Source: Roseomonas gilardii subsp. gilardii (GTDB lineage Bacteria; Pseudomonadota; Alphaproteobacteria; Acetobacterales; Acetobacteraceae). Taken from it: a DNA stretch of 64,000 nt. The stretch lies in contig NZ_CP095554.1 of NCBI RefSeq assembly GCF_023078375.1, positions 1,116,001 through 1,180,000 of the forward strand. Direction: 5' to 3'. Position 1 is the first letter of the stretch; each line of letters starts with the position of its first letter. The notes beneath the pieces are model-generated. The model was not told the DNA's origin, ran no database searches, and worked only from the letters and a program-made list of their open reading frames with translations. Positions 18,031 to 26,262 of this stretch are shown here, piece by piece. Position numbers and translations under genes: made by a program.

Positions 18031-18420
18031 CTCGACAGGCAAATGGCCCTGGCGCCTCGTGGTTTCAGCGGTCCCCGCCTGCGAAAGCCGGGTTTTCGCA
18101 CCGTCTCCCGAATCCCGTCCGTCGCCGCCCCGTGTTCCTCCGGCCACGCCGCCCCACCGTTCCGCCTCCGCACCTCCGCCAGCAGCGGCCCCGCGATCGC
18201 CGCCACGCCTTGTTGATGCCGCGATCCCGGCGCATGCGGGCAAGGATGGGCGGCGAGGGGGAGCGAGTCGCCGTGGACCGGGTGTGGCCATGCCGCAACC
18301 CTTCCGCAGCCATCCCCCGGCTATAGCCTGCCCGGGAGCGGGAGCATGGCCAGGATCGCACCCCGGCCCATTCCCGCCGCCCGCCGGTGAACCATTGGGG
18401 GAGGCTCATCAGGAAGGCCC
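18031..18420. other. 390-bp divergent intergenic region without a gene
   Basis: This gap separates the EcsC gene (minus) from the lytic transglycosylase gene (plus). The only structure noticed is TGCGAAA paired with TTTCGCA at 18080-18100, which is upstream of both genes and so is not a terminator for either. AGGAAGG at 18411-18417 is the ribosome site of the downstream gene. No convincing small ORF was found. Confidence 0.6.
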
Positions 18421-19905
18421 ATGGCGAAACGAGCGCTCTTCTTGCTGCCGCTTCTGCTGCTGCTCTCGGCCTGCGGCCCGCCCGCCTATACCAGCCGCTT
18501 CGTCTGGGATGGCCGCCGCGGCTATGACGGCAATGGCGACTACGGCTACGACACCGCCGCGGCCGGGGCCTCCCGTGCCGAGGCCCGCAGCTACCTCTCC
18601 CACGCCGCACGCTCCTACCGCGCCCCCGGTCCGGAGGGCGATCCCTGGGGCCCGCATATCCGCGAGGCCGCCAGCCGCTTCGGCATCCCGGAACGCTGGA
18701 TCCGCGAGGTCATGCGCCAGGAATCCGCCGGCAACCCCACCGCCACCAGCCGCGTCGGCGCCATGGGGCTGATGCAGGTGATGCCCGCTACCTACGACAT
18801 CCTGCGCAGCCGCTACGGCTTGGGCTCCGACCCCTATGAGCCGCGCAGCAACATCATGGCCGGCGCCGCCTATATCCGGGAGATGTCGGACCAGTTCGGC
18901 GCCCCGGCCTTCCTCGCCGCCTACAATGCCGGGCCGCAGCGCCTTTCCGACTACCTGGCGGGCTACTCCGAACTGCCGGGGGAGACGGTCAACTACCTCG
19001 CCCGGATCGCCCCGCGCCTGGGCACCGAGGTCGCCATGATCGGTCCGCTCGCCGGCTTCGCCACCGGCTCGGGCACGGCCTATGCCTATAACGACCCGGC
19101 CAACCGCGCCTTCGACGGCGGCGGCCTCGTCACCGCCTCCACGCCCACCGGCAGCTATACGGGGACAGGTGGCGGCACCTCCTATGCCGGCCGCTCCCCC
19201 GCCACCACCCGCCTGGCCAGCGCCCGCCGCCCGGCCACGGGCACCTATGCCGCGCCGCCCTCCTACGCGGCGGAGGACCCCGCCAACCGTGCTTATGACG
19301 GGGTCTATGACGGGGGTGGGCCGGTCGCCGAGGGTGGCGCCCATGCCTATGACGACCCGGCCAACCGCGCTTTCGACGGCGGCGGCCTCGTCACCAGCCT
19401 GAGCCCGACCGGCAACCGCACGGGCGAAGGGGGCGGCAATCCGGTGATCCCGGCCTCCTATGCGTCCCAGGAGCCCGCCTACGCCGCAACACTCCCCGCC
19501 CAGGCTCCCGCACAGGCTCCCGCACTGGCCCGCGGCGCCCTCCCGTCCTGGACCGGCAGCGCCCAGGCCGCCGAGGCCCCGCCGGCGCGGCGGCCGGTTC
19601 CCGGTACCCTGGCCCTGCCGGCCCGCTATGGCGGCGCCGCACCAGCCACCGGGGGAGGGGGCGGCTGGGGCATCCAGGTCGGCGCTTTCCCCGATCCGGC
19701 CATCTCCCGCGCCGCTCTCTCCGTCGCCCGCTCGCGCACCAGCGGCCTGCTCGCCGGTGCCCAGGACAGCATCACCCCGGTCAGCCACAACGGCACGCTC
19801 TACCGCGCCCGCCTGACCGGCCTTTCCGCCGAAAGCGCCGGCAGCGCCTGCCAGCGCCTCCAGGGCAGCGGCATGCCCTGCTTCACCGTCCCGCCGGGGT
19901 CCTGA
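18421..19905 (+). CDS. lipoprotein lytic transglycosylase with C-terminal SPOR domain
   Basis: A 494-residue lipoprotein that would cleave peptidoglycan glycan strands. The lipobox LSAC puts the lipidated Cys at 18. The SLT domain spans about 75-200, with catalytic Glu101 in RQESAGN, then AMGLMQVMPATYDILR and FLAAYNAGPQRLSDYL. Residues 205-410 are a low-complexity linker holding three copies of DPANRAFDGG (starting at about 225, 286 and 312), two of them followed by GLVT and a glycine-rich tail. The last 80 residues (WGIQVGAFPDP... YRARLTGLS) are a SPOR domain, which binds denuded glycan at the septum. A cell-division or daughter-separation role is likely. Confidence 0.9.
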   Translation: MAKRALFLLPLLLLLSACGPPAYTSRFVWDGRRGYDGNGDYGYDTAAAGASRAEARSYLSHAARSYRAPGPEGDPWGPHIREAASRFGIPERWIREVMRQESAGNPTATSRVGAMGLMQVMPATYDILRSRYGLGSDPYEPRSNIMAGAAYIREMSDQFGAPAFLAAYNAGPQRLSDYLAGYSELPGETVNYLARIAPRLGTEVAMIGPLAGFATGSGTAYAYNDPANRAFDGGGLVTASTPTGSYTGTGGGTSYAGRSPATTRLASARRPATGTYAAPPSYAAEDPANRAYDGVYDGGGPVAEGGAHAYDDPANRAFDGGGLVTSLSPTGNRTGEGGGNPVIPASYASQEPAYAATLPAQAPAQAPALARGALPSWTGSAQAAEAPPARRPVPGTLALPARYGGAAPATGGGGGWGIQVGAFPDPAISRAALSVARSRTSGLLAGAQDSITPVSHNGTLYRARLTGLSAESAGSACQRLQGSGMPCFTVPPGS

Positions 19906-20079
19906 CACCTGCCGGCTTCCGGCGGGGCGTGCGTTTCCGGCCCCGGGGAAGCCAGCACCTTCCCCAAGGGCGGCAGGCGAAGCACCGTCCTTCTCCCCGC
20001 CTCTTGCGCGGCGTTGCGGAAAACAGCACCTCTTTCCGCTTTCAACCGACCCCCCGGTCACCCCAGATTAGGCAAGACC

Positions 20080-21419
20080 ATGGCTTCCCCCTCCCTCTGG
20101 CCCCGCAGACGCCGGACCCGTCCTTTGCCGAGCTGCTGGCGCAGCGGCCGCAGCTCACCGCCCATGCGCAGGACGGGCTGTGCCTGGAGGAGGTGCCGCT
20201 CGCCGCCATCGCGGCCAAGGTTGGCAGCCCGACCTGGGTCTATTCCGCCAATACCCTGCGCCGCCGTGCCCGCGCCCTGCGCGAGGCCCTGGCCGGGGCG
20301 GGGCTCGACGCCTCGATCCACTACGCCATGAAGGCCAATGACAACCTCGCCGTGCTGCGCCTGCTGGGCGCGGAGGGCCTGGGCACCGATGTGGTCAGCG
20401 GCGGGGAACTGCATATTTCCGAGGCCGCCGGCATCGGCGCCGGCCGCAGCGTCTTCTCCGGCGTCGGCAAGACCGGGGCCGAGATCCGCACCGCCCTCGC
20501 CGCCGGCATCTTCCAGATCAATGCCGAAAGCGCGGAGGAGGTGGAGATGCTTTCCGCCATCGCCGCATCGATGGGCCTCCTGGCCCCGGTGGCGATCCGC
20601 GTGAACCCGGACGTGGATGCCCGCACCCACGCCAAGATCACCACCGGCAAGGCCGAGAACAAGTTCGGCGTGGCGCTGGACGATGCCGCCGCCCTCTATG
20701 CCCGCATGGCCTCGCTGCCCGGCATCCGTCCGGTCGGCATCGCCGTGCATATCGGCTCGCAGATCACCGAGGGCATGTCCGCCTACCGCGCCGCCTATGC
20801 CAGGGTGGCCGAGCTCGTCACCGCGCTGCGCAACCGCGGCCTGCCGGTGGAGCGGGTGGATTGCGGCGGCGGCCTCGGCATCCCCTATCGCGACGAGACC
20901 GCGCCGCTGCCCGAGGCCCTGGCCGGCGCCATCGCCAGCACGCTGGGGCCCCTCGGCCTGCCGGTGATGATCGAGCCCGGCCGCTGGATCGCCGGCCCGG
21001 CCGGGGTGCTCCTCTCCCGCGTGGTGCTGGTCAAGCGCGGTGCCACCCGGCGCTTCGTGGTGCTGGATGCGGGGATGAACGACCTGATGCGCCCGGCCAT
21101 GTACGAGGCCTGGCACGGCATCCTCCCCGTCGCCCCGCATGCCTTCCACGCCCCGCTCTCGCCCGCCGACGTGGTCGGCCCGGTCTGCGAGACCGGGGAC
21201 ACGTTCTCACGCGGCAGGGGCTTGCCCGAACTCGCCGCGGGCGATCTCGTGGCCTTCCTGGATGCCGGCGCCTACGGGGCCTCGATGTCCTCCACCTACA
21301 ACGCGCGTCCCCTCGCCGCCGAGGTGCTGGTGGACGGGGCGCGCTGGGCCCTGGTGCGGGAACGCCAGAGCCTCGACGACCTGCTGGCCCACCAGCGTCT
21401 GCCGGAGTGGATGGGATGA
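20080..21419 (+). CDS. lysA: diaminopimelate decarboxylase, frame broken near the N-terminus
   Basis: PLP-dependent fold-type III enzyme making L-lysine from meso-diaminopimelate. Seen: PLP Lys in HYAMKANDN, substrate block RVNPDVDARTHAKITTG, HIGSQI, CGGGLGIPY, EPGRWIAGPAG and PVCETGDTF. The catalytic frame has no ATG, GTG or TTG between 20030 and the PLP lysine region. ATG 20080, with AGG 9 bp before it, is in another frame and reads MASPSL before the main frame gives LAPQTPDPSFAELLAQ. Adding one base near 20094-20098 joins them into 446 residues, normal for LysA. A sequencing slip is the likely cause, since lysA is usually essential. Its stop overlaps the next start (ATGA). Confidence 0.85.
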
Positions 21420-24088
21420 CGGATCTGCCAGAGGGCGTATCCCGGAAACTGACGCGCCAGCGGCGCCGTGCGCGGCTGGCCCTGCTCTGGGAATCCCTCT
21501 GGCCCCGGGCCTGGCCGGTGCTCGGCGTGCTCGGCCTCTTCCTGCTGGCCGCCTTGTCCGGCCTCTTCCTGATCCTGCCTCTCTGGGCGCATCTCCTGCT
21601 GCTGCTGGGCTTCGTGGCGGCCCTGGCCTGGGCCGCCCGGCGCGCCATCCGCGGCTTCGCCGCCCCGGCCCCGGCGGCGGCCGACCGCCGCATCGAATCC
21701 GCCTCCGGCCTGCGCCACCGCCCCCTCGCCACGCTGGGTGACCGTCCCGCCGGGGAGGACCCCGCCGCCCTCGCCCTGTGGCAGGCCCATCTCGCCCGGC
21801 AGGCGGAACGCCTCCACGACCTGCGCGTCGGCGCCCCCCGCCCCGGCCTGCCGGCGCGGGACCGGCGGGCCCTGCGCCTCGGCCTCGTGGTGGCCCTGGC
21901 GGCGGGCTTCGTGGCGGCGGGGGATGAGGCGGGCGAGCGCATCCGCCGCGCCTTCCTGCCCAGCCTGGGCCAGCCAGCCCCGGTCCCTGGCCTGAAGCTG
22001 GAGGCCTGGGTGACGCCGCCCGGCTATACCGGCGTGGCGCCGATCTTCCTGCAACCGGGCGGCCCTGGCTTCACCGCCCCCGCCGGCTCCGCGCTGCGCG
22101 TCGCCCTGTCCGGCGGCCAGGGCGGCACCCCGGAACTGCGCCTGGGCGGCAAGGACCGCAGCTTCGGGGCGCTGGACCGCGACAGCTACGGCATCGAGGT
22201 GCCGCTGGAGAATGGCGGCCGCCTCGCCATCCGCCGCGACGGCGCCGAACTGGCCGGCTGGGAGGTTTCCGTCCAGGCCGACGCCCCGCCCAGCATCGCC
22301 TTCGCCGAGCCACCCGGCCCGGCGCCGCGCAGCCACGCGCTGCGCCTGCCCTGGGCCGCCGAGGACGACTGGGGCGTGACCGCCGCGCGGGCCGAGATCC
22401 GCCTGGAGGCCCGCCCGGGCGCCGAGCCCCTGACGGTGCCGCTCACCCTGTCCGGCAGCAACCCGCGGCAGCAGCGCGGCACCGCCCAGCCCGACCTCAG
22501 CGCCCATCCCTGGGCGGGGCTGCCCGTGCAGATCCGGCTGGTGGCGCGCGATGGGGCCGGGCAGGAGGGCCACTCGGAAGAGGTGCCGGTCATCCTGCCG
22601 GAACGGCCTTTCAACCATCCCGTGGCGAAGCTGCTGATCCAGTTCCGCCGCATGCTCTCCCTCTCGCCGCAACTCCGTGGCCCGGTGGTGGCGGGGCTGG
22701 AGGGCGTGCTCTCCTCACCGGAGGCCTTCGACGACGACACCACCGTCTTCCTGGCGCTGAGCACCGCCCGCAGCCGCCTCATCCGGGACCGCCGCCCCGA
22801 GGCGGTGGACGAGACCCAGGCCATCCTCTGGGACACCGCCCTGGCGCTGGAGGAGGGGCGGACCGACCGCACCGCCCGCGCCCTCGCGGAAGCGCGCAAG
22901 GCCCTGGAGGAGGCGTTGCAGCAGCGCGACCCGAACCAGAGCGAGGCGGAACGCCGCGCCGGGATCGAGAAGCGCATCCAGGAACTGCGCGCGGCGATCG
23001 ACCGGCACCTCCAGGCCCTGGCCGAGAAGCTGAGCCGCGAGAATGGCGAAGCGATGCCGCGCGAGGACGCCCGCCGCCTGGACAGCCGCGACCTGGACCG
23101 CCGCACCCAGCGCATGGAGGAGGCCGCGCGCCAGGGACGCGAGGAGGACGCACGGCGCGAGCTGGCGGAGATGGAGGAGATGCTCAAGGCCCTGGAGGAG
23201 GGCCGCGTCGCCCGCGCCGACCGGGAGCAGCAGCGCCAGCAGAACCGCCAGCGCGGCCAGGGCCAGATGAGCGTGATGCAGGACATGGTGCGGCGGCAGG
23301 CGGAGCTGCTGGACCGCGCCCACCGGCGGGAGCAGGACAGCGAGGCTGGGGAAGGCCAGGACCGCCCCCCCGGCCCGATGGGCCAACAGAACCCGGCGAA
23401 CCGGCCGATGCCCTTCGGCATGCAGCAGCGCCCGGGAAGCCGCGACCCCTCTGCACGGAACCAGCCGGGCAGCCAGCAGGACCGGAACCAGGCCGGCCAC
23501 GACGGGCAGCAGCCCACCGATGCCGAGGCGCAGCGCGACGGGCGCACCCAGCGCGCCCTGCGCCGCGCCCTGGGCGAGCTGATGCAGCAGTTCGGCGACC
23601 TGACCGGCGAGATCCCCGAACCGCTCGGCCGCGCCGACCAGGCGATGCGCGAAAGCGCCGAGGCCCTCCAGTCCGGCCGTGACTCCCAGGCGCAGCAGCA
23701 GCAGGCCCTGCGCGAGCTGACCGAAGGCGGCCGCCAGATGGCCCAGGCGATGCGGCGCCAGTTCGGCCAGGGGCAGCAGGGCGAGGGAGAAGGCGAGGGC
23801 GAGGAGGGCGACGGTCCCGGCATGGCTGGCAACCAGCCCGGCAACGGCCAGGACGGCGGCCTGGGCCAGGATCAGGCGAGCGGCCAGGGCCGTGGCCGCG
23901 ACCCGCTCGGCCGCTCCACGCGCGAGAATGCGGGCTCAGCCAATGACGGCAACGACACCCGCGTGCCCGATCAGGCCGAGATGCTGCGCACCCGCCGTAT
24001 CCAGGAGGAGTTGCGCCGCCGGGTCGGGGAGCGCGAGCGCCCGGCCCAGGAACTGGACTACTACGACCGCCTCCTGCGCCAGTTCTGA
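21416..24088 (+). CDS. DUF4175 (TIGR02302-type) membrane protein
   Basis: An 890-residue protein of a family seen in alphaproteobacteria and of unknown function. Two N-terminal transmembrane helices (about 30-75: WPVLGVLGLFLLAALSG and a second), a third near 145-160, then a beta-rich region with EAWVTPPGYTGVAPIFL that recalls Ig-like folds, and PERPFNHPVAKLLIQFRRML. From about 480 the protein is a long charged coiled coil and then a Gln/Gly/Arg-rich low-complexity tail, with QGQMSVMQDMVRRQAELLDRAH as a family landmark. The end ELDYYDRLLRQF is also typical. The start overlaps the lysA stop, so the two are co-translated. Confident family call, no function. Confidence 0.85.
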   Translation: MTDLPEGVSRKLTRQRRRARLALLWESLWPRAWPVLGVLGLFLLAALSGLFLILPLWAHLLLLLGFVAALAWAARRAIRGFAAPAPAAADRRIESASGLRHRPLATLGDRPAGEDPAALALWQAHLARQAERLHDLRVGAPRPGLPARDRRALRLGLVVALAAGFVAAGDEAGERIRRAFLPSLGQPAPVPGLKLEAWVTPPGYTGVAPIFLQPGGPGFTAPAGSALRVALSGGQGGTPELRLGGKDRSFGALDRDSYGIEVPLENGGRLAIRRDGAELAGWEVSVQADAPPSIAFAEPPGPAPRSHALRLPWAAEDDWGVTAARAEIRLEARPGAEPLTVPLTLSGSNPRQQRGTAQPDLSAHPWAGLPVQIRLVARDGAGQEGHSEEVPVILPERPFNHPVAKLLIQFRRMLSLSPQLRGPVVAGLEGVLSSPEAFDDDTTVFLALSTARSRLIRDRRPEAVDETQAILWDTALALEEGRTDRTARALAEARKALEEALQQRDPNQSEAERRAGIEKRIQELRAAIDRHLQALAEKLSRENGEAMPREDARRLDSRDLDRRTQRMEEAARQGREEDARRELAEMEEMLKALEEGRVARADREQQRQQNRQRGQGQMSVMQDMVRRQAELLDRAHRREQDSEAGEGQDRPPGPMGQQNPANRPMPFGMQQRPGSRDPSARNQPGSQQDRNQAGHDGQQPTDAEAQRDGRTQRALRRALGELMQQFGDLTGEIPEPLGRADQAMRESAEALQSGRDSQAQQQQALRELTEGGRQMAQAMRRQFGQGQQGEGEGEGEEGDGPGMAGNQPGNGQDGGLGQDQASGQGRGRDPLGRSTRENAGSANDGNDTRVPDQAEMLRTRRIQEELRRRVGERERPAQELDYYDRLLRQF

Positions 24089-24093
24089 GAGCC

Positions 24094-24441
24094 CTTCGCC
24101 GTGGCGCCTCGTGGCTGGCCCCCGGAACCCCCACTCCGCCCATGACCATGATGGGGGACCGAAGCCGGTCCCCGGACCCCGGGCTATCGTGGGCGCTGAT
24201 GGGTGCCGTCAGCCTGACGCCTGATCCCTGGGAACTGGCGGAAACGCGGGGCTCCCGAAAAGAAGAAAAGCACCTTGTCCGCGCTGGCGGCACCCGCGGT
24301 CGCCGGAGAGCCATGCTCTCCGGCGTGCCCCGGCTGACAGCAGGCGCCAACGAATGGGGTCCAGGGCGCGCAGCGTCCTGGCGGATAAGGGGGGCGGGGG
24401 AAAAGGCGGAGCCTTGTCCCCCGGGACAGAGCAACGCCCGA
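24094..24441 (+). repeat. dispersed structured intergenic element, copy C
   Basis: Copy C fills the convergent gap after the DUF4175 gene, starting 6 bp past its stop. The distal arm lacks part of the outer hairpin but has GGGGACC / GGTCCCC (24155-24174). The A-rich strand GAAAAGAAGAAAAGCACC is at 24257-24274. Core stem CGCCGGAGAGC / GCTCTCCGGCG around CAT at 24301-24325. Proximal arm CCAGGGCGC / GCGTCCTGG (24361-24381), then GGGGGAAAAGGC / GCCTTGTCCCCC. The right end GAGCAACGCCC mirrors the GCCGTTGCGC-like left ends of other copies. Confidence 0.87.
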
Positions 24442-24455
24442 CGTGAAGCGCGGCC

Positions 24456-25175
24456 TCAGGCCGCGAGCCATTCCGCGAAGCCGGCGGCCACGGCTTCCGG
24501 GGCTTCCAGCGACGGCAGGTGGCCCACGCCGGGCAGGAGGATCGACCGTGCGCCCGGCACCGCCCCGGCGATCTCCCACATCCGGTCGGGCGGGCAGAGC
24601 CGGTCTTCCTCGCCGCTGATCAGCAGCACCGGCACCTGGATCGTGGCCAGGCGCGGCCGGCTGTCGGCACGGTGGATCAGCACCGAGGTCTGTTCCCGCA
24701 GCACCGCCGGGCCGAGCGTGTTGGCCATGTCGCAGAGCAGGTCGAAGAGCGCCGAATCCTCTCGCCGCGAGGCGGGCACCGCATCGGGCCAGAACTCGCG
24801 CGCCACCATGGTGCGGGCGCCCTCGCGCTCCATCGCCTCCAGCAGGCGGAAGCGAGCCGGTGCCTTCTCCGGCGCGTCCGGCCGCGCATCCCCGGCCAGC
24901 AGGGCGAGGCGCGTGATCCGATCCGGCGCCTGCGCCACCATCTCCAGCGCCACCATGGCCCCCAGCGCCGCCCCCGCCAGGGCGAAGCGCGGCGGCGCGT
25001 CGCGCAGCAGCCGCGCCGCGAGGTCGGGCGCGCTGCGCGCCCCGCGCAGCGCCGCCACATGCGCGCCGGCATAGAGGTTGCGATCCGGAACCAGGACCCG
25101 CAACCGCTCCTGCACCGGTCCCCAGAGCCGCGCGTCGCACATCAGTCCGGGAAGCAGCAGGAGCGGTTCGGCCAT
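24456..25175 (-). CDS. alpha/beta-hydrolase fold protein lacking the serine nucleophile
   Basis: A 239-residue protein with a clear alpha/beta-hydrolase frame: LLLLPGLMCDARLWGPV at the start, the acid residue in LISGEEDRLCPP and the histidine in LLPGVGHLPSLEAPE. At the nucleophile elbow, however, the sequence is FALAGAALGAMVALE, where related hydrolases have GxSxG. The codon for the expected Ser is GCG (Ala), so a normal esterase mechanism is not possible unless another residue acts. The start at 25175 matches the family; the upstream frame overlaps the aldolase gene. It lies 5 bp after the aldolase, in one operon. Confidence 0.85.
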   Translation of the reverse strand: MAEPLLLLPGLMCDARLWGPVQERLRVLVPDRNLYAGAHVAALRGARSAPDLAARLLRDAPPRFALAGAALGAMVALEMVAQAPDRITRLALLAGDARPDAPEKAPARFRLLEAMEREGARTMVAREFWPDAVPASRREDSALFDLLCDMANTLGPAVLREQTSVLIHRADSRPRLATIQVPVLLISGEEDRLCPPDRMWEIAGAVPGARSILLPGVGHLPSLEAPEAVAAGFAEWLAA

Positions 25176-25180
25176 GGGGG

Positions 25181-25945
25181 TCAAACGCTCCGCGCCGCCG
25201 CCAGGTTGGCCCGCGCCGCGCCGGCGAGGAAACCGACATCGTAGCCGGGGTTCACGAGCTGGAAGCCCTCCTTCGCCCGCCGCGCCGCCGCTGGCCCGTC
25301 GGAACAGAAGATGCCGGCGATCTTCCCGGCGGCGCGGCTGCGGGCCAGCACATGCGCGATGGCAGTGGCGGCGCGCGTCCCGGCCTCGGGCTCCGAGGAG
25401 GGGCGCTCGCCCATCTCGATACACAGGTCGTTCGGCCCGATGAAGATGCCGTCGATCTCCGGCAGGGCGAGGATCGCGTCGATCTCCGCCACGCCGCTCC
25501 GGGTCTCGATCATGGCCAGGGCCAGGACCTCGTCATTCGCATGCTCGAAATAATCCGGTCCGCCATAGAGCACGCCGCGCGCCGGGCCGAAGGAGCGTCC
25601 GCCGCGCGGGCCGTAACGGCAGGCCTCCGAGAAGCGCCGCGCCTCCTCCGCCGAGTTCACCAGCGGGCAGATGACGCCATAGGCTCCGGCATCGAGCACC
25701 TGCATCACCAGCCCCGGGTCGTTCGAGCGCACCCGCACCAGCGGCTGCGTCGGCGTGGCGGAGATCGCCTGGAGCATCGCCGCCGCCGTCTCGAAGCCGA
25801 TCAGCCCGTGCTGCATGTCCACGGTGAGGCAGTCATAGCCCACATGTCCCAGCAGCTCGGCCGCATAGGGGGCGGGAAGGCCGCACCAGCCGTTCATCGC
25901 CACCCCGCCCTTGCGGGCGATCTCGCGGACGCGGTTCGGGCGCAT
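25181..25945 (-). CDS. HpcH/HpaI-family aldolase
   Basis: A 254-residue class II (metal-dependent) aldolase of the HpcH/HpaI family, TIM-barrel fold, which cleaves 4-hydroxy-2-oxo acids to pyruvate and an aldehyde. Seen: YDCLTVDMQHGLIGFETAA (catalytic His and adjacent acidic residue), VRVRSNDPGLVMQVLDAGA (substrate Arg region), ALAMIETRSGVAEIDAI (metal-binding Glu) and GIFIGPNDLCIEMG (metal-binding Asp). The start at 25945 gives the usual length; the open frame continues to 26089 but that part is low-complexity. The next gene downstream is the nucleophile-less hydrolase. The natural substrate is not clear. Confidence 0.88.
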   Translation of the reverse strand: MRPNRVREIARKGGVAMNGWCGLPAPYAAELLGHVGYDCLTVDMQHGLIGFETAAAMLQAISATPTQPLVRVRSNDPGLVMQVLDAGAYGVICPLVNSAEEARRFSEACRYGPRGGRSFGPARGVLYGGPDYFEHANDEVLALAMIETRSGVAEIDAILALPEIDGIFIGPNDLCIEMGERPSSEPEAGTRAATAIAHVLARSRAAGKIAGIFCSDGPAAARRAKEGFQLVNPGYDVGFLAGAARANLAAARSV

Positions 25946-26262
25946 CAGCGGCCCTCCCGCCCGGCGGTCCTCGCCAGAGCGTGCCGAAGGGGGTGCCAAA
26001 GGGGGTGCCCGGGAACGGATGCGATGGGGATCGATGCTGACATGGGCGTTCCTTTCCGGCCGCCCGGCCCGGGATGGGGCCGGGGGCATGGAAGGCTCTC
26101 CCCGTAACGTCCGGGCACAGTCAGCCCGGACGCGGCGCGGGCCTTCCTTGTTCCAGCGAGGCTAGCGCAGGACAGGGCCGCGAAGAAGCCCGCCGCCCGT
26201 TCATATCGGGGTGGCGGAACGCGGGGCGGGAGGATGAGGCGCCTCCCCCCGCACCCGGCCCC
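25946..26262. other. 317-bp gap with a short tandem repeat, no gene seen
   Basis: Between the start of the aldolase gene and the end of the solute-receptor gene, both on the minus strand. It holds two copies of AAGGGGGTGCC (25987-25997 and 25999-26009). It presumably contains the promoter of the aldolase-hydrolase pair; I could not point to one. Unlike most gaps of this size here, it lacks the structured repeat. Confidence 0.5.

Noticed and set aside
18080-18100. Hairpin TGCGAAA / TTTCGCA as a terminator
   Set aside because: It lies between two diverging genes, upstream of both, so it cannot end either transcript.
25946-26089. 48-residue N-terminal extension of the HpcH/HpaI aldolase
   Set aside because: The extension is Pro/Arg-rich low complexity, overlaps the tandem AAGGGGGTGCC repeat, and is not typical of the family.
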